A model generated the notes under the pieces. It was not told the origin of the DNA and did no database searches. It was given only the letters and a program-made list of their open reading frames with translations. From positions 1,196,260,691-1,196,324,690 of the forward strand of contig NC_090445.1 of NCBI RefSeq assembly GCF_031143425.1: a DNA stretch of 64,000 nucleotides, in the 5' to 3' direction. Shown here piece after piece: positions 1 through 13,179 of this stretch; positions within the stretch are counted from its first letter, which is position 1; every line of letters starts with the position of its first letter. Both the position numbers and the translations under genes were made by a program. The stretch comes from Pleurodeles waltl. Lineage: Eukaryota; Chordata; Amphibia; Caudata; Salamandridae.

Positions 1-361
1 CAGTCCGACTCAGACGCCAGCAAGGTGGAGGTGGAGTACTGGTTTGGGCTGGTATCATCAAAGATGAGCTTGTGGGGCCTTTTCGGGTTGAGGATGGAGT
101 CAAGCTCAACTCCCAGTCCTACTGCCAGTTCCTGGAAGACACCTTCTTCAAGCAGTGGTACAGGAAGAAGTCTGCATCCTTCAAGAAAAACATGAGATTT
201 ACAAGGAGGGAAAACAGTACACCTCTCTGAACAGTGTCTGGGAGGCTGTGATTGCTGCTGCATGCAATGTTGATGGTGAACAGATCAAAACACTGACAGA
301 ATCCATGGATGGCAGGCTTTTGAGTGTCCTTGCAAAGAAAGGTGGCTATATTGGTCACTGA
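1..361 (+). pseudogene. Tc1-like transposase fragment, deleted and frameshifted
   Basis: Bases 1-193 match the middle of the intact transposase gene from 51345 onward, and bases 194-361 match its last part including the C-terminal GGYIGH and stop. At the junction, 51538 of the intact copy is joined to 51692, losing 154 bp. A three-base TGA occurs at both edges, as in microhomology-mediated repair. The lost part encodes the second catalytic aspartate (QDNAPSH) and the catalytic glutamate (PDLNPIE). The loss is not a multiple of three, so the downstream frame is shifted. The protein would be inactive. Confidence 0.95.
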
Positions 362-688
362 TTTGTTTTTGTTTTGTTTTTGAATGTCAGAAATGTATAT
401 TTGTGAATGTTGAGATGTTATATTGGTTTCACTGGTAATGAAAAATAATTGAAATGGGTACATTTTTTTGTTTGTTAAGTTGCCTAATAATTATGCACAG
501 TGATAGTCACCTGCACACACAGATATCCCCCTAACATAGCTAAAACTAAAAAAAAACTAAAAACTACTTCCAAAAATATTCAGTTTTGATATTAATGAGT
601 TTTTTGGGTTCATTGAGAACATGGTTGTTGTTCAATAATAAAATTAATCCTCAAAAATACAACTTGCCTAATAATTCTGCACTCCCTG
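1..688 (+). mobile_element. Tc1-like transposon copy 1, 5' part cut off by window edge, internally deleted
   Basis: The sequence matches the complete Tc1-like element at 50624-52185 from the middle of its transposase gene to its 3' terminus. It ends in the same terminal inverted repeat (ACTCCCTG at 681-688) followed by the TA target dinucleotide at 689-690. By eye there are about ten base differences over some 690 aligned bases, so the two copies are young relative to the rest of the window. A 154-bp stretch of the transposase is missing (see the pseudogene entry), so this copy could move only if another copy supplied transposase. The left end lies outside the window. Confidence 0.95.
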
Positions 689-690
689 TA

Positions 691-2111
691 TTTAACACAC
701 ATACTTTTTTAACTGCAGTGAACAACTTGGGTCACTGAGTTCATCTACACTGTGATGGGCACAGTGTGCAGTGTACCCATGAAAATGCATGTACTTCCAT
801 GGTACCATCAGCACCACTGTATGCTTTATTTTTAACCTTGGTACATCACCTCAAGTGAGATACTTCTTAACCCTATCCTAAAACTCAATTTAGACCTTGG
901 TTCTTGTTAGGTAGTTCGGATTTATCTGAACAAGTAGGTCCCTCTCCTGGATTCTTTTCGGGGGTCCTCACTAAAGCCACCTGGCAACAACTTTTTACAA
1001 GGATATAGATGACTATAGAGGGCATCCCTTTCTTAGTGCATAACTCTATCTAGGGTGTCACTGGAATGGCAATGGTCCTTTTGTTTTTAAACCAATTTTA
1101 AAGTTCCTCAGCAAAAACTGTGCGTGAAGAATGTTGGGGCCAGGCCATTATTGATCTTACCAATATACACATTTAGGGAGGGGAAAGTATATGGTTTCTT
1201 TTGGATTTGTTAAAATATAATAGTCAATGAATATGAGAATTTAACAACCTTGCCAATGTACTAAGGCAGGGCTCAAGACTTTCAAGTTAAAGAGGCCATA
1301 CCCTTGTTTAATCGCCAAACTACGGAGAAATTGCATCCCTTGTTGCACACCCCACACTGAAAGGGCCAACATCGCTTTGTCTACCTCTCTATGTGTCTGA
1401 TTTAGGCTATGCATTGCTTAGGTAGGGGCTTCTATTCCCTTTGGTAAATGCCGTTTCACTGGAAGAGGACTAAGCAGTGTTCTTCAAAGTCAGCTCCAGA
1501 CGGAGGAGCATAGCGCAGATGACCCATAGCCAGGCACACCGAAACTGGTTTACTCTGAAAAAAATGCATGCAAAGGAAAAGTCCACAAGTAAATGACTGG
1601 GACCACACCAGTTGTGTTTGGAGAAAAGTATGTTGCAGGTATATATTTGGTAAGGTAATGAGTTAGCTTACGGGCAATCAAAGGGCAGCCTTTGATGATA
1701 TAACGTATGCTGGCAACCCGCCTGATTAGCCTATGAGGAACAGGAATACACAACACCTGCTTGGTGTAAAGTAGAGAACGTTTCTACATATATGGGCCTG
1801 TAGACACAGTACTCTGGTAAAAATGTGCTTTACAGCAAGGCACTTGCACTCTTTCACACAAGACTTCGAATCTGGTCCACAGTCTGTAATATTTTATTGT
1901 ATAATATTGGTATTTTATATTGCACTTTCCATACCTCTTGCAGTATGATGTGATTGTCATCTTATTTCACACCCAACTGCAATGCAGTTTCAGTGCAGTA
2001 ACAACTGTGAACACTCTTCCATGTAGAAGAAAAAAATCAATATGCTTTAAATCACATAATAAAATACATTTTAATGCTATTCATGATCCCTTCACATGCT
2101 TGAGATAGAGA
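691..2111. other. Unassigned sequence
   Basis: No coding region, terminal repeats or tandem structure that I recognise. Base composition is ordinary for the window. It may be an old, diverged repeat or unique intergenic or intronic DNA. Confidence 0.5.
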
Positions 2112-2202
2112 AAATAATTTTTTGATAGTACAAGCACCTCTCACAGGGCGGCTGGTAACTTTAGAAAGTGATGGGGCGAGTGAAGTGCCCCACCACTTCC
2201 CA

Positions 2203-2307
2203 AAAAACAAAATAAAACACCCCTCCCTCCAGAAGACCTTAAAAAACACACCCCTCTTCCCAAAAGCCCATAATAAAACAACTCCTCCCTCAAAAAGCCC
2301 CAAATAG
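2203..2307. repeat. Short degenerate tandem repeat, about 33-bp unit, three copies
   Basis: Three imperfect copies of an A-rich then C-rich unit (AATAAAACACCCCTCCCTCC-like, followed by AAAGCCC) follow one another. They lie inside a GC-richer block at about 2112-2830 that looks like a dispersed repeat but shows no terminal repeats I can define. Open frames here merely translate the repeat. Confidence 0.6.
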
Positions 2308-4179
2308 AACTACTCTAACATTTGCAATAAATACATTTAAATGGTATTTACCCACTGCTGCACGTCTTCCTCTGTGTTCTGAGACTGCAGTCTGCTGTAG
2401 TGCTCCCCTAAATGATCCAGACGCTGCTCTCACGCTAATAATCAGCATGAGAGAAGCGCAAGGTTTGGATGGAGTGGGTTGGCTCGAAGCTCCTTCAGGG
2501 CCTGGAGGCCTGTGCTTCTCTCCATCCAACAGTCTAAGACAACTTGGGGTGGAGAGCTTCAAAGTGTGCATGTGAGGCTGGCCGTCGTAAGACAGCTGGC
2601 CAAACTGACATGCGCACCTTGAGCATCCAGCCAGCCACTGCTCCAGTCCTCCGTGTTTCCAGTTTGCAGCAGAGGACACACCCTGAATGTCTCTTTGCTT
2701 GAGGACACTATTTGCAGTGCTCACATCGATACAAAACTAAAATGCCAGTGACATGATTTCATTGCTGTTTTATTTTTTCACCCGTGGCGCGCCTCGGGCA
2801 TGGGGGCGATGCTCCCCCACCCTCATACAGAAACCGCTGCTGACCACTAAGTGCTTTTTCCTCAACTGTACCTAACTCCTTTGAGAATTAGGTCTTAGGG
2901 AATTACTTCCTTTATTCAGAAAGTATTCCAAAAAGTGTCCATTTATTGCCACAATCTAACATCAGATCTTTTCTTGTTGGAAGCCATTACCCTCTTCATG
3001 GCCCGACTCAGTCTTTCAGGTGAAGTTTATGTTACCCTTGTTCTGTAACATTGACAGTGATAGCCTCACTGGTGGTTCGTATCACTCCAAAGATTTGAAA
3101 GTAACCTTTTGAAGAAAAGTAACTGAGGGTGTAAGCTCTAACCATCTTATAAACCTTTGCTAAGATTATATGATCTCGATAGAGCCAAAAACGAAGGGAA
3201 TTCAGTATGTCTGGATCAGAGATGTGGCAGGGCATTGTGAGACAACTGAAACACAACAAAGGTGGAGAGTCTTTAAAGTGTGTCTGATAACAGGTACTAG
3301 AAAATATGGCTTTCTTCAAAAGAGCTAACCATAATCTGGATAAGTGTCATTGGTACAAAGGTTAGAAAGACTTGGCCATTCCAACCATTGCAGCAGAGCT
3401 TCTCTCTTCAAGATAAACACCCTGGCGAGGGCAGGGCTTGTGCATCAGAGCCTCCAGCTGTTTGGTAGTCTACGTTCCTGACTGGAGTATCCTGAAGTGT
3501 GGAGGAGATGACAGAAGCAATATTTGGTGCTGAAGAAACAAGCCTGCTGTGGGTAGTGATCATACATCCTATAGTAAAAGAAAGAGGTGGTTAGAAGCTA
3601 TGAGCGTCTCTGTAAGGAAGATAGATCTTAAGATGTTAGAGCCCTTTCACGCAGGATTTTCAGGACAGTTGTGGCAATCTCTGGATTAGAACTATACACA
3701 GCGAACTAGGAATCCACAGCTATAATGACACCATTGAGTGGAAAATAACATGTCTGTGGGAAATTGATTGCAGAGAAATTCCTGCTTAAGCAATCCAATG
3801 GCCTTGTGAGGATCACAAAAATACATCAGGTGAGGTAGACCAATGGATGCAGCAGTAGTAGTAGGCAACCACCTACCTCCAATTCTTAGATAACACATTT
3901 GCATTTTTGTAACCAGAATGTGTTCCGGACACAGACTTCCCACACAAGGGCCTCAAGCGAGAGGATGCCATTAGGAGTATGAGCAGTAGCTAAGTGCTCA
4001 GAAGGACAGTACCTGTGTAAGAAAGGGATAGATGCAGCTTTTAAAACATCAAAAATCACCTCAATCAGAGAAATGCAAAAAAAGTGGATGCACTCAGTTT
4101 ATCATTGCCTCACATTTCAGAGTCGTCACACTCCACTTTAAGCCATGGTACCACTGCCTACCGCTAAAAGTGTTTCCAA
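2308..4179. other. Unassigned sequence
   Basis: 2308-2830 is GC-richer and repeat-like with no diagnostic ends. 2831-4179 shows nothing I can name. Confidence 0.45.
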
Positions 4180-4386
4180 ACTACCTATGAATCGTAGGTA
4201 GTCGCAATTTGCAACCTACCTCATTAATATGCGTGAGGTAGGTGGGATTCCAACCCACGATTCTGATTTTTAAAAACCATCCTGTTAGTGCATAGGTCTG
4301 TTCTTAAAAATCTTCACTGGTCACAAAAATACTAGTCGCAAATTGCGACCAGTATTTTGCCATCAGTAAATATTACATGTGGTCCT
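4180..4386. mobile_element. Remnant of a Harbinger-like hairpin MITE
   Basis: Local hairpins of the same type as in the element at 16099-16816 are present: AATTTGC/GCAAATT boxes, a CCTACCTCATTAATATGCGTGAGGTAGG stem split around the centre, and GGTCGCAATTTGCGACC-like boxes at 4328-4352. The right part ends in ATTACATGTGGTCC, resembling the CTACATCTGGCCC terminus of that element. The left terminus is not clear, so the copy is old or truncated. Confidence 0.5.
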
Positions 4387-6235
4387 ACGATATTTTACAG
4401 ATAAGAAAATGAATACATTTGTCCCTTTTCCTCAGGATATTTGGAAAAGCACTGGGGACAAGGGAAACAGGAAGGTGAAAGGAGAGAGGGCACTGGCCAG
4501 ATGAAGACTGGCCTAAGAGCTGAAACGTTGAACAGGAAGTGAAAAAGCTGTGAGATGCACATAAAGTATTTGCACATTGCACATAAAACAACAAACAAAG
4601 ATGCACATTTTGGCACTACCTCTGACACAGATATACAGGAAACATTTTAATAAGAAATGATGCAGAGATTTTATTTTTAGAAATAACAACTTAAATCAAT
4701 GAAACCAAAGTAATTTATCAGCATAAATGAAAGCGTTGCAAATGTGAAACACCAATGGCTAGATTGAATGAAAAGCTCAAAATTGCATGGTTCCTTATCA
4801 CCATCTAATTAATTAAAATAAGGTAACAGATGACAGGGCAAGTAAAACACTTCTAAGAAAACGTATTCTAATTTGTCATGTTATGTCATGAGCAACGTGC
4901 TAAATATAGTGAGATATTTGAAGCTACCTCTGCCATGCTTTCAATCAAATACTTCAGTTAAGATAGAAAAGTGAAAAGGGGATTCAATCAAATACAGATA
5001 AAACAAACTGGACATTGTGTCTAATAAGCTGTTGTTATATAATTTAATGGCACATTTGCATTTTAATCAAATAACGTGTGATTTTGAAGATCTAGGGGAT
5101 GGGCTTGTATTTCATTCCTGACCTACAAGACTTTACAAAACTCATCAGATTAATAGATTGTCTAATTTTGGGAAGCTCAGCAGTTTTCAGATTGTAACCA
5201 GAGCAGTGGAGTTCTGTCCCCCAAATTATAAATGAAGTAATCTCGGTGCCCACACTTTCTTATATTTCAAGCAGGCAAGTGCTGTGCTTCTCTAAGAACT
5301 TCCCCAAGCCTGCTTCACCAACATTGAAGAAGACTGCATGCAGGGGCCACTGCGTCTGTGTGTGTTATATTGCATGTAGTGAAAAAAACACTTTTTGGGA
5401 TGATGTTTTATCCTTTCTTCCTGACTATCTAAGTGCAGGTGATATGTTATTTCTATACAATGTGAATTAACAAGAACATTACTAAGTTTTTTATTATTCA
5501 TACTGATCAAATGATCTTGATGTGACTTTTACTATAGGCAAAACAATCCCAAAATGTTGTACCTTTCTTCATAACTCATTCCTTCCATCACTTCTGCGGC
5601 CACTCTTTACAGAAACTAAACCAACTCTATGATGGCACACTTGACCACTATATACTGTAAGTGACAACACTACCACCTTGTACTATCACAAAATTATGTT
5701 TCATCCTTAATACTTATGCTTGTAGTATTTGAGGACATTACCACCTCCACCACAGGCACAATATTAAAATAGCACACTTGTGCAGGTTTGTTGTCTATTT
5801 TAGATCAGAACCTTTTAAGTTTGGCTTGAAAGGTGTTCTGTGTGCCATTCATCCATGACAAGTATTGCTGAAATACAAATAATAGATGTTGAGGTGCGGC
5901 AAGGGGAATCAGCATTTTTCCACTACTTTAGAGAGAGGTGTGCAAGAATCATGCTTTAGAAACCCAGTTTAGCCCTTATACCATTTATGCATAGTATGCG
6001 TCTTTTATTACAGACGTTTTTCCATCTTTGTGCTCACTATTATCACTAGCTAATGTTCATGCTAGTGTGGCATATGCTGTTTTAATTGGTTTCAATTGCA
6101 GTGTTAAAAACTGAGATCTGTCTTTACACAACTATTTGTAAAGTTGGCATTTACTTTAATAGCAGCCTATTTGCATATATACATATAACTGCACTTTTCC
6201 TGATGGTAACAAGCTATCAGTTTCAAGAAGATTAT
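4387..6235. other. Unassigned sequence
   Basis: No gene or complete element recognised. At 4497-4535 there is a GATGAAGAC...GCTGAAACGTTG box of the dispersed type discussed in the findings. Confidence 0.5.
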
Positions 6236-6776
6236 GGGCCTCATTACCACCCTTGCGGCCGTCGGTAAGCTGGCGGTAACACTGGCAACAGGCTGGCGGT
6301 GTTCCGCCAGCTATTATGACTGTGGCTCAATAGCCACGGCCATACCGCCGGCCCCTCCACTATACCTCCAGGCTTTCCCTGGCAGTCATAATCCCCAGGC
6401 TTCCCTGGCGATAATGAGTCCCCTACCGCCCGCCTGGCCCTGGCAGTAGACACCGCCATGGAAAGGCTGGCGGTAAGGGGGCCTTGGGGGGCCCCTGGGG
6501 GCCCCTGCACTGCCCATGCCTTTGGCATGGGCAGTGCAGGGGCCCCCAGGCATAACCCCATCGCGCATTTCACTGCCCGAAATTCGGGCAGTGAAATGCG
6601 TGACGGATGCTACTGCACCCGCTGCACATCAGCATTGCCGCTGGCTCTATTACGAGCCGGCAGCAATGTTGATGTGACTTTTCCGCTGGCCCAGCGGAAA
6701 AGTCAAAATAGGAAGCCAGAAATACCGCCAGCACTGGCGGTATTCTGGCGTTCACTGCGAGGTTGTAATTAGGGCC
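6236..6776. mobile_element. GC-rich hairpin-chain MITE, copy 1 (Harbinger-like)
   Basis: Ends are GGGCCTCATTACCAC on the left and GTAATTAGGGCC on the right, imperfect inverted repeats. They are flanked on both sides by TAT (6233-6235 and 6777-6779), a 3-bp target duplication. The interior is GC-rich and carries ordered hairpins: a 27-bp perfect stem at 6494-6550, an 18-bp stem at 6564-6600, a CCGCTGGCTC/GAGCCGGC stem, and TTTTCCGCTGG/CCAGCGGAAAA. There is no transposase. The 3-bp duplication and GGGCC termini fit PIF/Harbinger MITEs; the family assignment is inference. Confidence 0.8.
6494..6550. repeat. Perfect 27-bp-stem hairpin, 3-nt loop
   Basis: The left arm at 6494-6520 and right arm at 6524-6550 are exact reverse complements around TTT. 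The core GCACTGCCCATGCC is shared with the hairpin at 60234-60284 in another copy. Confidence 0.95.
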
Positions 6777-9700
6777 TATATTTTTTACTTTCCTTGTCCT
6801 ATTACAAGGATGTATTGATTATGACCCAAAGCCTGCAAGGATATGTGAACACTGGTTTATAAAAAAAATTGATAAGCCACCAGAGTAAAATAATAACAGA
6901 ATGAGGTAGTGCTCGCTTCTTTTCTTTATCAACTAGAGTTGTTTAATTCCAAAACGGTTTAATATCTTTGGAGGCAGATAAAAACATAAGTGGAATTGTG
7001 AACATCAGAAACACCATGTGCATGTATTATTTTGGGAAGTAAACCCGGTTAGAGTAATCTTGGTAGACTGCATAGTCATTGGTTTGCCAGATTTCCTCTG
7101 TATGCTAACATTATCTTTGTGACCCTTTTCTTTCTCTTTTTACATCAAGGCATGCTGGGGATTGTAGTATCCTCACAATAATGATTTGTGAAGTGGAAAG
7201 CCAGGAATAGGTGCATATGGGGTTATTATACACTGGTGCTGAAATCAGATATAAAATCTCAGCTGTGCAGTTGTTATTTGTGCTATGCTGACATGGCATG
7301 AGTATATATGATTTACAATTTAGCTAAAATGGGGTAAATCCTACACTAATAATTTTACAGATATTTTGTGCATATTATTACTGAATGTTTCCTGTTTTGT
7401 GCTGACGAGCCAAAGTAGTTGGCAGTAAGACTGAGTGTAAAGTATGAGTGAACGCTATTTTCGCTCAGTCTAAAACTGTACTGTTCCTAAAGGGGTGTAA
7501 ATGCCATATGCATCCTTTTTACTTCTCACACCAGCCTCTACATGATGCACAGGTTACCACACAAACTTAGATATGTTGAAAACCTAAGTATGTCGTATGC
7601 TATTACTAGAAAGATAAAGATTTTAAATTGAAATACTACATAAATATCATTATGCCAGAGAGACCAAGGCTGGGCATGGTATACAGAGAACACTGTATTG
7701 CTAATTACAGGCTATCATTTTAAAAAGAACAAAGATTGGATAGTCATGGAGACTTCGGAATTCCATCACCCATTAAAAGTAGATTCTCCAGGGAAAGGCC
7801 AGGGTCGTATTTCCATTGGTACTCACCTCTTTCTCCACCACTGGTGTGATTCGCTCTGTTGACCAGACATGAGCCTTTGCGTGAACACCTAACTGCGTGC
7901 TGGTCTGTGCGCATTGTGACTGTATGTCTAGTAGTCTGTGTGCATAGATGCCTGTACGTCTGATGCATGGCGCATATAGGACTCTGGGCACAGGATCAAT
8001 GTGTTTAGGTAAAACTTTAAAGAGACATACGTATTTTTAGGACCGTTGCTATGTCTGTATTCTCTGCCATTCCGTGTAATCTATGTCAGTGTGTGCATGG
8101 ATGTTGTAATCTATGACAGTGTTTGCATGGAAGTTTGTGTATCTTTGTGCATGAACTAAAAGCTAAACCAACCGACTTTGTGTAGGCTTGTTTGGCTTAC
8201 ACTGTGAAGTATAAGCTTATTTAGTGTTTGTTGCCCTTGTTCAGAGCTATGGCTTAAATGTATCCAATTTTTCAACGAATGCCCCCTGGAGTGTCTATTT
8301 GTCTGTCATTATAGATTATTTTGTAGTATTAATGTGCGCTGGTCACTAGTCAATGTCCCACTATCAGGTTTTACATCACTTCCCATCTTTTGTTATTGTT
8401 TAACAATATAACATCATTATTCTCAGTGTATCGACACTGCTACTGTAATCACTGCTCTCTAGAGTTTAACCTAATTCAAGTTGTATCCATTTTCATGTTT
8501 GATCTCTGAACCACGTTCACTGTAATTAAAAGAAAATACCAGAGGGGTAATGGAGGGGGACTGTGGAAAGAAGGAAGAGGGCTGCTGCTACTCTGATAGT
8601 ATCTAAAGTGCAGAGTTCTTCCCGCTGGACCTAAAGAAAAATAGGCTTTTACAGAAGAGCGCTTTGTCTAAAATGGCAGCATCTCCCTTATCTCCTTAGT
8701 TTACAAGACAGCAAGACAAGTTCTCAACATTATGAACTCTACAAGTTCCATCTTCATCCTCTCATCCCTCCCATTCTTCAGCCCTTTGAGCTGTGTATCC
8801 TACTCTTAACCCAACCTCGTTGGTCCTAGTACTTCAGTTAGCTTTCTTCATTCTCATGTATGAACCTGTCACTTTCTTCCGCTGTTTCGTCTTCTGTTTA
8901 TTTGTCTTTGCTCAATATTCTACTGTAGATAATATTTAAATGTACATACGGCCCTTTAACCTTTGCAACATAGTTGAATGTGAAAGGAAATTGACGAAAA
9001 AACAAACTTAAGCAACGTTTTCAAATGTCTTTGCAGAGTCTTAAATGTTTCATTCAAAGGCATTGCTTTGATATTTTGCTCAGATCTTATCTCAACATTG
9101 ACCTTCCTATTTACTCTCCAGTCCTGTAAGTTAAGAATGACAGATAACAATAAATACATAATTGGAAGTTTCTTTGTCTCTATTATGAAATAAGTCGAGT
9201 CAGCGCCTTTTTTTTCCCTGGCGTGCCGCTGCCATATCCAAGTCCTTGAGACCCAAAGGAGATGACGTTCAACTGGATGCGAGTTTCTCCTCTTCAGCAA
9301 TGCCACATGACTTCTATGCATGGTCCCATCCAATTGTTATACTTGTGTTTCTTTTAGTTGTGCACACTGCTTAAGCTAACACAGAATACAATCCCTATGA
9401 GATGAATGGGACAGTGGAAGAGGCCAGGATGGAGATGCAAAGGAAATGTTTAAGCCAGGACCTTGTATATTTGTATGTCTTGCCTAAACCCCTTCCACCA
9501 CTGTCACACTTCCACATCTTTGTAGGAGCCCTTATGGTTTAATTAAAGGGCCTTGTAACAACAATTCTGGTGACTACAAGGTGCACAGGGTGTGGTCTAT
9601 ATAGAAGATAATATATTGGGTATTTTAGGTTTTGTTCCCTCAGCAGGGCATTTAGTGATTACAGCTAGGCTACGTTTGAGCACTTAGCACTAATAGGTGC

Positions 9701-12700
9701 TTTTGTAGCTTACAGTACTTTTTAAGATTAGGATATTAAGATCTCGTTTTGGGAGCAAGGGACAAGGTTACCTCGTGCTGTTTTGTCCACCATTAACTTC
9801 ACACCTCAAAATGCACTTCCTTCCTACAGCCTGAGAAACGTGTTGAAATGTATCCTATGTCAACTCATCTTTAAACAGAATTGAGTAGACTGGTTTAAAA
9901 TCAAAGTAACATGTCTTTAATAAGTACCCAGATGTTGAGCAATTACCCAAAAAATAACAAAAAAAAATTTCAGGTCCACAGACTTTACTGGATTTTCCTT
10001 GGCAAATAAAGTGCTTGATCACAGCACGTGTGGAGCTTTGGGAAGGAGTTTGAGGAAAAAGATATAGAGAGGACAGAAAAAGAGTTTTGAAAGAAACATT
10101 AAGTCAAAGGGCAGGGGGGCGGGCAAAACTGTTTCAGGGAGCTAGAGAGGTATAGTGTGAGTAAGAAAATTAAGGCAAAATATATAGCGAAGGAGAAAGA
10201 AACACTGGAAACTATCCTTCAACCTTTGGTTACAAAGGAATAATTAATGTATTGTTCACTAACACATCTCCTGCCTACCCACGAAATAGCGTAATTTGTC
10301 ACTGTATGTCCCTACTATATTATGCTTAATTATTTCAACTCTTGTGCTTTTTTTTATTTTTTTTATTAAATATAAATAGACCATTGTTTCTTTTTATTGC
10401 TAATGTGGATTACAAAATCGAGTTTGATAATAAGCATTTTGTACTGCAGTCACCTTACTCTTTTCAACCACTCTGTCCTGTCAGGAGACAGTTGTGTGGC
10501 TTTGAATCGTTGTTTAACATGATTGAATGAGAAAGTGGCACAAGGTGCAATAAACTCTGATTCATTTTTACTATATCTGCTAATTGTTTAATTAATCAGA
10601 AATCAATTCAAGAAAAAAACAGTGCAAATCACTAGAGATTTCTGCAATGCTTTCATTTTGGTGTGACAACAAAAACTGTTGACATTTTTGAAGAATGAAA
10701 TTCTGGAAATAATGCATTTGGAACAAATCATCGGTAAGCAGCTAAACATTCCTTTCTAAGTTCATGTGTTTGGCCAGGACACAAATCTGAAATCAGTTTT
10801 GTAGAATTCTGAAAAGCAGCTGATGCCATTTGTAGAATTATTTAGACAGAGTCAAGGAATGACCACTACACATAAGCTCTACCTAGTTCCTCTGTAGAGG
10901 GGCTTCTAAGCACTCACAGTTTACACTTGAAATATATAGTACTTTATTAGGGTGGGCATACTGTCGACCTTATTGTTTTGTAACCAGAGTTGTACGCTAA
11001 AGCTTAAGTCTGATGTACATTCGGGTCCAGAACTTTCCTTTGCAGGACATCAATCCTCACAACACAATTAAGTACAGTAACACATATTTGTTCCTTAGTA
11101 AAGCTTAATTCTAAAACACGTGGTTACAATGACATGTAGCTTCTTTTAATTGACAGGTTCAACAACCAACAGTATAAGATGTTGAACAATGCAATTAACT
11201 AGAGTAATCTCTGTGTGCAGTTTCAATCTGTTTCTGAGTTTGTGGTTTAGTAAAACATAATGAGGTATAACAAGGACAATCCTTTCTTAAAAACAAAAAA
11301 AGCAAATATGTAATGGATTAAAACAGCCAGAATGACATAACAACTCTGCTATGCTCTAGGAAAAAACAAGAGTGAAAACAATATTTGTCAAACGAAACTG
11401 TGATGTTAAGAATACAATAATTAAACCAGGCTTCGTTTGAGTTGTGGTTATGTGAATTTATGTTAAATTGAATGAAACCGAACTAGGGATAACGATGTCT
11501 GGCAGAGAGTTGCAACCAAATGTTGAACCTTAAATAGAAAATCACAAATGTTAGTCCCCAAATGACTTCCAATTAAAGATGGAAGCAGGATTATCTGTTC
11601 TCTACTGTAGCAGTCAGAAATAAAATTCAAAATCTCATGAAATTTTAACATAGAGAAATTATCTTACCTGGAATTGTCGATAGAAGTATTCAATCAAAGA
11701 TTAGCACTGCAGGGCTTGTGCTGGGCACACTGAAACAATCAACGAAGTTTCGACCTGATTGTCAGGGGATGGTACTCACAGATCTAAAAAAGGGCAGCAG
11801 TTTTCAGATGAATGAGAACTGAGAGCAGAAAAGTAGTCTTTTTGCTGAACAAGTTGCAGCTATTTGTTTGTCTCATTCAGGATTGTTTTTAAAATGCATT
11901 TTTCTAAAAAAATCAGCAGCCTTTCATTCAAGAGCTGCCATTTCTCCAGAGAAAGTTCTGCAGCTTTTTCCTTCAGCCTGTTTTGGAGCCAGGTGTGAAA
12001 TGGTTCTGCTGTGGACAGGATTTCTGTTGTGTACATAAGTTCCTGTTTTGCGCCAGAGACCTATTGTGTGTCAGAGAGCTTCTAAGAGTGTGCATTTTTC
12101 CTTTGGCCCACTATTGATCTCTCCTACTGCTTTTTTGATTAGGACCCAGGTCCTTGAATTGGTTAGATTCTTAGCATTTTTGACTTGACCCTGAAACATA
12201 TGTAGGCTCGGTATTAAATTACAATTTAATAACTCTACCTTCAGTACCCCCTCCAACGTTTACAAAATGGAGTTTGACTTAAAAACAGCGTGACCGGCTG
12301 GGGACGTCCTCTGTCACCTTCAACAGCAATTAACATTTTCCAGAGGTCTCTACATTTTGTAATTATTTTTTGCTAGTCTAGTTTCGAGATACACATGACA
12401 AACCACTTTTCATATTCCTAGTACTCTCTGGAGGACAGAGCTTAATATTGCAGAGTTGAAATAGGTAAGTCCTGCGTTGTTTGTGCTGAAAGTTCATGAA
12501 CAAACATGCACATATATTGGATTCTTACGATTATATCTGATTATTTATAGGGGGTATTTCCATAAATATTTCTCATGTGTCCTAAATTTGCACTCTTCCT
12601 CTCATAATACATTCATTCTAGATTCTTCTCATTGTTATAGACCAGTTTAGGTAGGCTGTAGGGATAGATGAATTTAGTAGCTACGGGCTCCCTTTGCTCT

Positions 12701-12924
12701 TACCTCTATTCTGCAGCGTGGGATTGGCTGTTCATGAGGGGTTGAATGCAGGGCCTGGCCTCTGGCTAGGTGCTGTGATCAAGGCCAAGCCTCACACATG
12801 TGCGCAGTGTAGGATTGGATTTATAAATGGTAATAAAATATTATTTTATGTCAAAAAAAGACCTCAAAATGTATTGAAAACACCAAAGATAAAATGATGA
12901 TATAGTTAGGAATTGTAATTAGCC
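6777..12924. other. Long unassigned stretch
   Basis: About 6 kb without any gene, terminal repeats or array that I can name. Small items: a 30-bp imperfect tandem duplication at 8076-8135 (GTAATCTATG...TGCATGG); a GCCTGAGAAACGTGTTG box at 9829-9845; and a CGAAGTTTCGACCTGATTGTC box at 11739-11764 (reverse orientation). Both boxes belong to the dispersed family in the findings. The rest may be intronic or intergenic DNA or very old repeats. Confidence 0.45.
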
Positions 12925-13089
12925 CACATATTACATCACCCATAACATGTTTTATGATGTCACTGATAACATCACTGCAACATTTAAATTGACATCATTG
13001 ATGACAAAACTGTGCATGGCGGGAGCACAAGTTATTGTTACTTTAGTTGAGATAACTATAACTGATGAATTTCATTGGTTTGGTTTGAA

Positions 13090-13179
<90 letters not shown>

